A stretch of 43,528 nucleotides of DNA, from assembly GCA_017882165.1 (NCBI GenBank), contig JADGPZ010000001.1, positions 1 through 43,528 of the forward strand, given 5' to 3'. The translations under genes and the position numbers were made by a program. Below are positions 1 to 7,857 of the stretch, piece by piece (the first letter of the stretch is position 1; each line of letters starts with the position of its first letter). The notes under the pieces were generated by a model. It worked only from the letters and a program-made list of their open reading frames with translations, was not told the origin of the DNA and made no database searches. Source of the stretch: Candidatus Kapaibacterium sp. (GTDB taxonomy: Bacteria > Bacteroidota > Ignavibacteria > Palsa-1295).

Positions 1-1553
1 ACACCCGGCTCCAGCTCCACGAATGCGCCGAACTGCGTGATGTTGCGGACGATACCACGGTGCTTCGATCCCATCGGATACTTCTCGAGGAACAGCGTCC
101 ACGGATCGGGCTCGAGTTGCTTGAGCCCGAGCGAAATCTTCTTCGAATCCTGATCGATGTTGAGAATGATCGCCTCGGTCTCACCGCCCAACGTGAGCAG
201 CGATGACGGATGCTTGACGTGCTGCGTCCACGACATTTCGCTGACGTGGATGAGGCCCTCGATGCCCTTCTCAAGCTCGATAAACGCGCCGTAGTCGGTC
301 ATCGAAACAACCTTCCCCTTGACGCGCTGGCCAACGGCGTAGCGCTGTTCGATCTCGGCCCACGGATGCGGCGTGAGCTGCTTCATGCCGAGCGAAATGC
401 GGCGCTTGTTCTCGTCGTAATCGAGCACGACTACGGTGACGATCTGATCGAGCTTGACCACTTCGGATGGATGCTGCACGCGGCCCCACGTGAGGTCCGT
501 GATATGCACCAATCCATCGATGCCGCCCAAATCGACGAACGCGCCAAAATCGGCAATCGCCTTGACTGTGCCTTCGAGCACTTGTCCGCGCTCGAGCTTC
601 TCCACGATCTCCTTGCGCTGATCTTGCAGATGTTCCTCAAGCAAGACCTTGTGACTGACGACGACGTTCTCGTTCGGGAAATTAATCTTGACGACGCGAA
701 CATCAAGCGTCTTGCCAAGGAATGCATCGAAATCGCGGACGGGCTTGACATCGATCTGGCTGCCGGGCAGGAACGCCTCGACGCCCAACACATCGACGAC
801 CATACCGCCCTTGATGCGGCGCATGCACTTGGCCTGCAAAATTTCGCCGGTCTTCTGCGCTTCGATGATGCGCTGCCAGGTGCGAGTGAGTTCAGCCTGC
901 TTGCGGCTGAGCACCAAGCGGCCTTCCTTATCTTCGATCGACTCTAAAAAGACTTCGACTTCATCGCCGACGGCAAGGTCGGGCGAAAGATTGAATTCGC
1001 TCTTGGAGATGACGCCTTCGGACTTGAATCCGATGTCGATCGTCACGTCACCCGTGCTGATGGCGACAACGCGGCCTTTGATAATCTCTCCATCCTTAAG
1101 AGGCGTCAGCGCAGTGCCATAGAGCGCTTCGAGTTCTGCATGCTCTTCCTTGGAGTATCCGCCGCCAAGCTTAATGTTGGGATCGATGATCGTGAGATTG
1201 CCGCGGTCGCGGGACTTCACATCGGATGCTTTCATCGTGTGCGCTGAGCCGGGGCGCAGTTTCTTGCGTTCTTTTGGCCCGGTAGGAGCGGTAGGCGCGG
1301 CAGCGGGGGTCGCTACGGCTGGGATCGCTGATACCGGACTCGGAGCCACGTCTGCCACTGGAGCAGGCTCTACCGCTGGTTGGTGATGATCGAGGGCCAC
1401 GGGCGCATTGTGAGCGATAGCAGCGGTCTCTTCTGGATGATGGTGGCCGTTCTGGAGTGCAATGTCCTGAGCAGAGATGGTGCTCGTGGCAGTGTCCGCC
1501 ACTGCCTGGAGCGTGGGCGCTCCATGCGAAATTTGTTCGTCGATTTCAGTCAT
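1..1553 (-). CDS. rpsA: 30S ribosomal protein S1 (C-terminus beyond window)
   Basis: Reading the minus strand from the ATG at 1553 gives about 517 codons before the left edge, so the C-terminus is missing. After a low-complexity N-terminal extension of about 100 residues (Ala, Pro, His and Thr rich, ending in a short basic patch), several S1/OB-fold RNA-binding repeats follow, marked by phrases such as GGMVVDVLGVEAFLPGSQ, VKAIADFGAFVDLGGIDGLV and TDYGAFIELEKGIEGLIHVS. S1 binds mRNA on the 30S subunit and helps initiation on messages with weak Shine-Dalgarno sites, which fits this genome. The long Ala/Pro-rich leader is longer than in E. coli S1 and its role is unknown. It is transcribed away from the TIR gene at 1860. 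Confidence 0.95.
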   Translation of the reverse strand, partial: MTEIDEQISHGAPTLQAVADTATSTISAQDIALQNGHHHPEETAAIAHNAPVALDHHQPAVEPAPVADVAPSPVSAIPAVATPAAAPTAPTGPKERKKLRPGSAHTMKASDVKSRDRGNLTIIDPNIKLGGGYSKEEHAELEALYGTALTPLKDGEIIKGRVVAISTGDVTIDIGFKSEGVISKSEFNLSPDLAVGDEVEVFLESIEDKEGRLVLSRKQAELTRTWQRIIEAQKTGEILQAKCMRRIKGGMVVDVLGVEAFLPGSQIDVKPVRDFDAFLGKTLDVRVVKINFPNENVVVSHKVLLEEHLQDQRKEIVEKLERGQVLEGTVKAIADFGAFVDLGGIDGLVHITDLTWGRVQHPSEVVKLDQIVTVVVLDYDENKRRISLGMKQLTPHPWAEIEQRYAVGQRVKGKVVSMTDYGAFIELEKGIEGLIHVSEMSWTQHVKHPSSLLTLGGETEAIILNIDQDSKKISLGLKQLEPDPWTLFLEKYPMGSKHRGIVRNITQFGAFVELEPG

Positions 1554-1572
1554 GTATGAATGGTCCGGAGCA

Positions 1573-1592
1573 ACGGATGATCGCTCATCCGT
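1573..1592. repeat. Short palindrome, GGATGA-TCGC-TCATCC type
   Basis: A perfect 8-bp stem (ACGGATGA / TCATCCGT) with a TCGC loop lies just upstream of the rpsA start. The same core recurs at 7605-7636 (imperfect, two in tandem) and at 14590-14609 inside a coding sequence, so it looks like a dispersed mini-palindrome rather than an rpsA-specific signal. Confidence 0.5.
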
Positions 1593-1668
1593 CAGATTGT
1601 TAAAAAAACGGCATTTTCGAGCCGCTCCGAGAGCTTGAAATGCCGAGTGAATTATGACCCTTTCCGAA

Positions 1669-1698
1669 CGCCCTTTCGGGCGCCCTTTTTGAAGGGCG
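1669..1698. other. Two overlapping hairpins in the divergent rpsA/TIR spacer
   Basis: CGCCC-TTTC-GGGCG at 1669-1682 shares its right arm with CGCCCTT-TTTG-AAGGGCG at 1681-1698, so the two stems are mutually exclusive. The site lies between divergent genes, so a terminator makes little sense. It could be a leader structure of the rpsA mRNA or a repeat remnant. Confidence 0.4.
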
Positions 1699-1776
1699 GG
1701 TGAAAACGGACTTGAGCCGGAAGAAGTGCCCTGGCCTCGGCGTTGCGAATATGGAGCATGACCGCCTAATATTGCG

Positions 1777-1784
1777 TAAATTTG
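1777..1784 (+). promoter_or_regulatory. Candidate Bacteroidota-type -7 box TAAATTTG
   Basis: TAAATTTG matches the TAnnTTTG -7 consensus known from Bacteroidota. Its context TGCGTAAATTTGC is repeated exactly at 42836-42848 before another plus-strand gene. I do not see a convincing -33 TTG at the usual spacing. If real, transcription would begin near 1790, which favours the ATG at 1860 (or 1800) over the in-frame TTG at 1782. Confidence 0.4.
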
Positions 1785-1859
1785 CCGGTTCTGGCGCGGA
1801 TGATATCTCAACCGCCGCTGTTCGACCGTTTTCGTAATACCGTTCAAGCCCCTTTTTTC

Positions 1860-3635
1860 ATGACCGCCGACGTATTCATTAGCTATTCCCGCGAGGATAA
1901 AGACCGCGTGGTCGCGCTTGCGCAAAAACTGCGCGAGGCCGGTGTCTCGCTCTGGATCGATCAGGGCGGCATCGATGGCGCGGCGATGTGGAGCGAGGAG
2001 ATCGTCCATGCGCTGGAGGACGCGAAGGTCCTGATGCTCATGGTGAGCGAAAAGGCCGTCGCGTCGCACAACGTCGTCAAAGAGGTGACGATCGCGAGCG
2101 AGCGGAAGGGTCATATTCTTCCAGTCCATCTCGAACCAACTCGCATACCGGCCGCATTGAAGTACGCACTTGCCGGAATCCAGCATATCGAGTATTTCAC
2201 ATCCGGACCAGAAGAGGGGACAAGAAGCATCCTCCGTTCGCTGGAGCGGCTTGGCGTCAAAGTTCAACCGCTCAACTCGACGATTGCGGGTGCCGCAGCC
2301 CAAACATCTTCTCACCTCTCCTCGAATGCGGGAATGCACAGTTCGGTCGAGCTCGAACGAGCGATCGCCGTCCTGCCGTTCACGAACATCAGTCCTGATA
2401 AGGAGACCGATTATTTTTCTGATGGTCTGACCGAAGAGCTGATCACGAATCTCTCGCGGCTGAAGGACATCCGTGTAGTACCGGGGACGATCACGATGCA
2501 GTTCAAGGGGGCGCAGAAGAATATCCGCGGCATCGGCGAAGAACTGCGCGCTCGCTACGTCATCACCGGTAGCGTTCGCAAGCACGCGGAAAATCTTCGC
2601 GTGACCGCTCAGCTCATCGACGTGCAAACCGAAGCACAATTATGGGCCGAGACCTACAAAGGCAAGCTCGAAGATGTATTCGAGATTCAAGAGCAAGTCG
2701 CAAAGCAGATCGTCGATGCGCTGGCCATCAAGTTGACCATGGCGCAGCAGATCGCTTTGACGAAGCGCTCGACGGATAATCCCGAAGCGCTCGATTATTA
2801 TCTCCGAGGAAGGGAGTACTCCTTCAAAACGGCTCGGAAGAACTTCGAGTTTGCGATTCAGCTCTACCGGAAAGCGATTGAACTCGATACTCGCTACGCG
2901 AATGCATACTCAGGTCTGGGCGAGGCGTATGCCGCACTCTTTTATGCCTTCGAGCGAAACCCCGACTATCTTGAGCGAGCGGCGGAGGCAAGCCTCAAGG
3001 CGCTGATGTATGACCCTGGGTCGGCAGAAGCATACGCCGCCCTCGGCTTGACGTACTTCTATCAGGGGAATCCACGCGAAGCCGAGGAAGCCTGCTTAAA
3101 GTCAGTTGAGTTGAATCCTCAGCTTTTTATGGGGTATAGCAATTTAGGCCGAATCTATCATCTCACGGACAGAGATGCAAAAGCGGTTGAGGCATGGCAA
3201 CGTGCGGCGGAACTTCGTCCAGATGCCTACGCCGTGCTCGCGATGCTTGCCGGTATCCTGGCAAGCCTGGGACGACAAAGCGAACGAGAAGAGGTATTGA
3301 GAAATATGCTCGATGTCCTACCCCGCCATCTTTTGCGAGAACCGGAAGATTATTCGGCCCGCGTGTTCTATGCACTTGCTCTCTCGTGGGTGGATCGGGC
3401 GGAAGAGGCAAGGGCGGAAGCGCGACGCGTCTTGGATGCCGAGCCGAGCGATCCACTCCTCCTATACAACGTCGCGTGCTCGCTGTCCCAACTCCGGGAC
3501 TATGATGGTGCCGTCCTGGGATTAAGCAGCGCGATCAAGGCCGGTTATACCACGTTCGATTGGGTCAAACGCGACAGCGATCTCGAACCCATCCGCAACC
3601 ATCCCGGCTACATTGAACTTATGAAGGATAAGTGA
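1860..3635 (+). CDS. TIR domain - TolB-like - TPR repeat protein
   Basis: The product has 591 residues from the ATG at 1860. The frame is open to a TTG at 1782, but MTADVFISYS is a normal TIR beginning. Residues 3-130 form a TIR domain (FISYSREDK, then E75 in NVVKEVTIAS at the position of the TIR NADase glutamate). Residues 165-290 match the TolB-like/FlgO-type N-terminal module often seen before TPRs in adenylate-cyclase-like proteins (IAVLPFTNISPD, YFSDGLTEELITNL, YVITGSVRK). Residues 310-591 are TPR repeats. There is no signal peptide or membrane segment, so it should be cytosolic. It may be a scaffold, a signalling protein or an NAD-cleaving effector; the sequence does not decide. It shares the A of its TGA stop with the start of the next gene (TGATG), implying translational coupling. 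Confidence 0.85.
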   Translation: MTADVFISYSREDKDRVVALAQKLREAGVSLWIDQGGIDGAAMWSEEIVHALEDAKVLMLMVSEKAVASHNVVKEVTIASERKGHILPVHLEPTRIPAALKYALAGIQHIEYFTSGPEEGTRSILRSLERLGVKVQPLNSTIAGAAAQTSSHLSSNAGMHSSVELERAIAVLPFTNISPDKETDYFSDGLTEELITNLSRLKDIRVVPGTITMQFKGAQKNIRGIGEELRARYVITGSVRKHAENLRVTAQLIDVQTEAQLWAETYKGKLEDVFEIQEQVAKQIVDALAIKLTMAQQIALTKRSTDNPEALDYYLRGREYSFKTARKNFEFAIQLYRKAIELDTRYANAYSGLGEAYAALFYAFERNPDYLERAAEASLKALMYDPGSAEAYAALGLTYFYQGNPREAEEACLKSVELNPQLFMGYSNLGRIYHLTDRDAKAVEAWQRAAELRPDAYAVLAMLAGILASLGRQSEREEVLRNMLDVLPRHLLREPEDYSARVFYALALSWVDRAEEARAEARRVLDAEPSDPLLLYNVACSLSQLRDYDGAVLGLSSAIKAGYTTFDWVKRDSDLEPIRNHPGYIELMKDK

Positions 3636-4990
3636 TGCGCCTTCTATCTTACTTCGTTACCAGTTGCTCTCGCCCGATTGGGCATTGCATGATCGCCTTC
3701 GCCCCGTGTATTGTGTTGAACGGTTCGCTTTCGGCGCAGCCGAACGCGGCTTTGCATGCGCGGATCGACCAGGTCACGGCTCTTCTTCGTACCGATCCCG
3801 GGGGTTTCGATACTCTCTTCTCCGCCAATTTTCTGGATAAAGTGCCGGCAGCCCAGCTTGTCGGTATCTCGAAAGATTACTTTGACAAATACGGCGCTGT
3901 GACGAGCTGGCGTTATTTGGATTCTTCAAAAGAGTGGAGCGCGAAAGTGCGCGTCAAGCTTTCGAAAGGATTTTCGGTCGATATGAGCATTGCCGCGACT
4001 GAATCGGGGAAGCATCTTGTCGAGGGATTTTGGATCGGACCCGCAACGCCGCAACTGAAGACGCTCGATGAAGTGGCAACGAAGATCAGCAAATTGCGCG
4101 GCACAACCGGATTCCTGGTCGCAAAACTCGACAAAAGTAGCATTGGCAAAATGTGGACGCTCGCGCCCATTGCTTCATGGAATCCGGACACCGCGCTGGC
4201 GCTCGGATCGGCGTTCAAGCTGTATGTGCTTGCGGCTCTGCTAAAGGAAATCAATTCCGGTGAGCGTGGCCGCTCAAAGCGGCATTGGAGCGATGTCATC
4301 TATCTCGACTCCGCCTCACGCGCCTTCCCCTCCGGCCAAATGCACGTATGGCCAGACCATGCGCCGGTCACACTCGAAACGGCAGCCACTCTCATGATCT
4401 CGATCAGTGATAACACCGCCACCGATCTGCTCATCCACACACTTGGCCGCAAGACCGTCGAAGCGATGCTTCGCGAGACAGGAAATTCACATGCTGACCG
4501 CGACATTCCATTCCTCACTGTACTTGAAGCATTCAAACTGAAGGAAAAGAGTCAGAATCTCGGAAAAGAGTATGTCGAGCTTTCAGTGGAGAAGAAGCGG
4601 GAATTCCTTGATACGAAAGTGGCCGGGTTTCCGCGTGAGGGCGTCGGCCACGCCGAGGGGATGATCGATAAAATCGAGTGGTTCGCATCACCGAGTGATA
4701 TTGCGAATGTTCTCAAGTACATCTTCGATCACTCTGCCAGTGGCACAGGCTTCCGGGCGCGCGAAATTCTTTCGGTCAATCCGGGTCTGCCGCTCGATAA
4801 ATCGCGCTGGGAATATATCGGTTACAAGGGCGGCTCGGAGCCTGGCGTGCTGAACCTTTCTTTTCTGCTCCGCTCGAAGCTGACTGACGATTGGTATGTT
4901 ATCACCGGCACATGGAATGACCCGGACGCCGCGCTCAACGAATCCGATTTCGAAGGCTACATCCAGCGGGCGACGGAGCTTGTCCCATAA
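3635..4990 (+). CDS. Exported serine hydrolase of the class A beta-lactamase fold
   Basis: The product has 451 residues. The ATG at 3635 overlaps the stop of the TIR gene by one base; an in-frame GTG at 3632 is possible. The N-terminus has a hydrophobic stretch ending SLSA/QPN, a plausible signal peptide. Residues 40-135 form a small alpha+beta domain, and the hydrolase follows with the expected triad: S192-A-F-K195 (SxxK), S258-D-N260 (SDN) and K398-G-G (KTG-like). It is therefore probably active against an acyl substrate in the periplasm, either a beta-lactam or peptidoglycan-related. It is longer than ordinary class A enzymes (about 290 residues) because of the N-terminal domain. No clear ExxxN omega-loop motif was found, so beta-lactamase activity is not assured. 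Coupling to a TIR protein is unusual. Confidence 0.8.
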   Translation: MRLLSYFVTSCSRPIGHCMIAFAPCIVLNGSLSAQPNAALHARIDQVTALLRTDPGGFDTLFSANFLDKVPAAQLVGISKDYFDKYGAVTSWRYLDSSKEWSAKVRVKLSKGFSVDMSIAATESGKHLVEGFWIGPATPQLKTLDEVATKISKLRGTTGFLVAKLDKSSIGKMWTLAPIASWNPDTALALGSAFKLYVLAALLKEINSGERGRSKRHWSDVIYLDSASRAFPSGQMHVWPDHAPVTLETAATLMISISDNTATDLLIHTLGRKTVEAMLRETGNSHADRDIPFLTVLEAFKLKEKSQNLGKEYVELSVEKKREFLDTKVAGFPREGVGHAEGMIDKIEWFASPSDIANVLKYIFDHSASGTGFRAREILSVNPGLPLDKSRWEYIGYKGGSEPGVLNLSFLLRSKLTDDWYVITGTWNDPDAALNESDFEGYIQRATELVP

Positions 4991-5021
4991 GGACAAGTGG
5001 AAGTCTACCCCAAGCGCCGCG

Positions 5022-7487
5022 TTACATGGACGCTTCGAGTTGCAAGTTGCGTTCGAGAATCCGGGATAACTGCTGGCTTGTAAAGGGCTTCGTGAGATAG
5101 TCCACACAGCCCGCACCGAGGGCAGTCTCCCGGCTGATCTGGCCAGCAAAGGCCGTGACCGCGACGACCGGAACTTGGGCGGTCCTGGGATTTCGTTTCA
5201 ACTCCCGCGTCAAATCCAGCCCGGTCGTGAACTCACCAAGATTGATGTCCATGAGGATCAGATCGGGGAGCGTTTGCGACTGGGGATAATCGGTCATCCC
5301 AAGCGCCTGCCGCGCCTGGTAGATATTTGTTGCGTGAAGAAGATTATAGCGCGTTCCTAAGAGCGCATCGACCAGCTTCATCGCTTCCGGAGTGTCTTCG
5401 ACGAGCAGGATGGTCGCGCGAGTCGCCGGGTCTGACGTACGGGCCTCCTCCACAACATTTTCGCTCATGTTGCGCGGAAGCCGGACAATGAAGGTGCTGC
5501 CAACGCCGATGGCGCTTCGGACTTCGATCGAGCCACCCATTGCCTCGACGAGCCTGCTCGCGATCGTGAGCCCGAGTCCGGTACCGGGATGGGTTCGGTT
5601 GAGACCGTTCGATCCTTGTTGGAATTCGTCAAAGATGTCCGAAAGACGCTCGGGTGGAATGCCGATCCCGGTGTCTTCCACGATGAGACGAAAGTATTCC
5701 TCCTTGGGGGTATCGCCAAGCATAAATGAATGATAGGGAGCCTCCAGAGGAGCCTCGGCCTCCGAGTTCATCTTGATGCGGACCGTGATGTCGCCCTCAT
5801 CTGTAAACTTGATCGCGTTCCCGAGGAGATTGGTAACAATTCGATCGAACTGCTGCGGATCGATGAGCGCCTCGGCACCATGCAACGTCGGTGAGAACTG
5901 CAGGCGCAGCTTCCTCCGGGCGGCGAGCGGCTCCAAGAGGGCACAGGTGCGCTGCGTTTCCACATTCACATTGTGCTTCGCTAACGAGACTGCAATCTGG
6001 TGGGATTCGACTTGCGCCAGATCGAGGATGCTGTTGATCGTCGCGAGCAGCCGCGTGCAACTCGACTCGATGATCGTGGCATACTCGTGCTGTTCCGGAT
6101 CTTTGATACTCTCGGCGAGGACACTCGCAAAACCCATGATCGCTGTCATCGGCGTCCGGATCTCATGGCTCATGTTGGCCAGGAAGCTCGACTTGAGCCG
6201 GTTCATTTCTTCGGCCTTCTCTTTGGCGCCAATCGCCTTATTGCGTTCCTGTTCGAGCTGCGCTTCGAGCGCCTTGCGTTCCGAGATGTCCTGGGCGCTG
6301 CCGACGACGCGCACGGCCTTGCCTGCCGCGTCGCGCTCGATGATTCCGCGGTCCCAAACGGAGACATAATATCCATCGCGGTGCTTGACCCGGTACTCGA
6401 CCTCGTATTGCTTCTCTTGTTGCAGGGCACGATCGATCACCGCCTGTGCATGTCGACGGTCATCCGGATGGATGCGGCTCATCCACCACTCGACGTTGTC
6501 GATGTTCTCGTCCACCTTCGCATCGAATCCGAGCAACGGCAAGAGACCCGGCGTGTCGATCGAATGGCCCGTTACGACATCCCAATCGTAAATCACGGCC
6601 GTCACCGCATCGGCTGCGAGACGAAAGCGTTCGTTCGCTTCCATCAGTTCGCGTTGTGCCTTCAACCGTTCTGTGATGTCCGTGACGAGCGAAAAGCGAG
6701 CCGTTCGTCCATTGTACTCGACGACATGAGGATGGAGAAGGGCATCTATTTGCTCCCCATTTTTCTTCACATAATGGGCGACAATCGGCTTCTCATCCCT
6801 AAGATCCTGAAACTGTGGGAGTAGATCCTTCATGAAAGTCGCCTGCTCTACTGGCGACCGAATATCAAGAACCGTTTTGGTGAGGAACTCAGCTTCTGAA
6901 AACCCGAATAGCTCGCACGCCGCTCGATTGACCCGGAGAAACTTGAGCGTCTCGATGTCGATGAACCACATCGGCAATGGACTGGTCTCAAACAACTGAC
7001 GGTAACGGAATTCGGAGGCCGAAAGCGCCTCGAGCGTGGCCCGTTCCGTCGTAATATCTCTTCCAAAGATGGCAACGCCGCTGATCGCTTCGCCTTCTCG
7101 TATGGGATTGAACGAGAACTCGACAACGGCGCGTCCCATCGGGTTGTCGTAGATGCGCTCCAGCGTGAACTGCTCGTTGGCAAAAGCACGCTTGTACGCT
7201 CCCTGCCAGAATGCGCGCTCATCTTCTGAAGGGATGTGTGCTCCAAGATCCATCCCTACCTGAAGTTCGATGCCCCAGATCTGCCGCATGAGCCCTTCCA
7301 GCACCGCATTAAACGTAACTAATCGGAAATCACGATCGACCGAGGAGATCGCCTGATCCGAGTTGTCGAGCACCATTCTCAGGTTCGCGCGGGAACGGGC
7401 CAGTTCGAAGGCTAATGCCTGAATAGGATTGTTCGATGGAAAGTCCGACGAATCATCTGCCCGAATCTTGGGCTTGCTATTATCCAT
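5022..7487 (-). CDS. Hybrid sensor histidine kinase (three PAS, HisKA, HATPase, receiver)
   Basis: The product has 821 residues and no obvious transmembrane segment, so it is probably a cytosolic sensor. PAS-like domains lie near 33-150, 157-275 and 283-405 (the last ending in the PAC-like IHPDD and GSAQDISERKA). HisKA contains SFLANMSHEIRTPM with phospho-acceptor H441. The HATPase domain has N-box VTNLLGNAIKF (551-561), DTGIGI (605-610) and GTGLGL (635-640). A C-terminal receiver has acidic residues at VEDT, the phospho-acceptor D747 in LMDINL and K800 in YLTKPF. The His and Asp on one chain suggest an internal relay or passage to an unlinked Hpt or regulator; no partner is adjacent. It converges with the beta-lactamase-fold gene across a 31-bp gap. 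Confidence 0.93.
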   Translation of the reverse strand: MDNSKPKIRADDSSDFPSNNPIQALAFELARSRANLRMVLDNSDQAISSVDRDFRLVTFNAVLEGLMRQIWGIELQVGMDLGAHIPSEDERAFWQGAYKRAFANEQFTLERIYDNPMGRAVVEFSFNPIREGEAISGVAIFGRDITTERATLEALSASEFRYRQLFETSPLPMWFIDIETLKFLRVNRAACELFGFSEAEFLTKTVLDIRSPVEQATFMKDLLPQFQDLRDEKPIVAHYVKKNGEQIDALLHPHVVEYNGRTARFSLVTDITERLKAQRELMEANERFRLAADAVTAVIYDWDVVTGHSIDTPGLLPLLGFDAKVDENIDNVEWWMSRIHPDDRRHAQAVIDRALQQEKQYEVEYRVKHRDGYYVSVWDRGIIERDAAGKAVRVVGSAQDISERKALEAQLEQERNKAIGAKEKAEEMNRLKSSFLANMSHEIRTPMTAIMGFASVLAESIKDPEQHEYATIIESSCTRLLATINSILDLAQVESHQIAVSLAKHNVNVETQRTCALLEPLAARRKLRLQFSPTLHGAEALIDPQQFDRIVTNLLGNAIKFTDEGDITVRIKMNSEAEAPLEAPYHSFMLGDTPKEEYFRLIVEDTGIGIPPERLSDIFDEFQQGSNGLNRTHPGTGLGLTIASRLVEAMGGSIEVRSAIGVGSTFIVRLPRNMSENVVEEARTSDPATRATILLVEDTPEAMKLVDALLGTRYNLLHATNIYQARQALGMTDYPQSQTLPDLILMDINLGEFTTGLDLTRELKRNPRTAQVPVVAVTAFAGQISRETALGAGCVDYLTKPFTSQQLSRILERNLQLEASM

Positions 7488-7604
7488 AAAATATCATTCG
7501 CACACCAAGAACAGCACTATTCTTCGAACCTCACGCGGTGGACGTGGGTGTTCCGAGCCAGATTTTGGGCACATGGGCAAGAAACGACGAAATCGAGAAC
7601 AGGC

Positions 7605-7637
7605 GGATGATCGCTCATCTGGATGATCGACCATCCA
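7605..7637. repeat. Tandem GGATGATCG mini-palindromes
   Basis: GGATGATCGCTCATC is followed at once by TGGATG-ATCGAC-CATCCA, two imperfect copies of the palindrome at 1573-1592. They sit in the 253-bp gap between the histidine kinase start and tRNA-Arg. Nothing else is visible in that gap; the open frames across it look random. Confidence 0.45.
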
Positions 7638-7740
7638 CGGCTCATCTTGCTTTTCTCATTACATTCGGAAAGACAAGCAGGTTCCATGAACCAGCCAGAC
7701 TGAACCGAGAGTCGCCTGCCTTAGTTAAGGATTCACAGTA

Positions 7741-7813
7741 GCACCAGTAGCTCAATGGATAGAGTACCGGTCTTCGGAACCGAGGGTTGGGGGTTCGAGT
7801 CCCTCCTGGTGCA
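7741..7813 (+). tRNA. tRNA-Arg (anticodon TCG)
   Basis: The 73-nt sequence folds as a cloverleaf: acceptor GCACCAG/CTGGTGC, D-arm GCTC/GAGT, anticodon loop CTTCGGA with anticodon TCG (reads CGA and probably other CGN codons), T-arm GGGGG-TTCGAGT-CCCTC and discriminator A. CCA is not encoded. The first anticodon-stem pair is a C27-A43 mismatch and the other four pair well. It lies on the plus strand, convergent with the E1 gene. Confidence 0.93.
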
Positions 7814-7857
7814 CAAATTCGAGGCTTTGCAGCGCGAGCGCGCCCGAACCTGAAAAC

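Noticed and set aside
210-947. A 245-codon open frame on the plus strand
   Set aside because: It is antisense to rpsA, whose minus-strand reading is an unmistakable S1 protein; the plus-strand product has no family features.
6000-6824. A 274-codon plus-strand frame
   Set aside because: Antisense to the PAS/HisKA part of the histidine kinase; composition is that of a mirrored frame.
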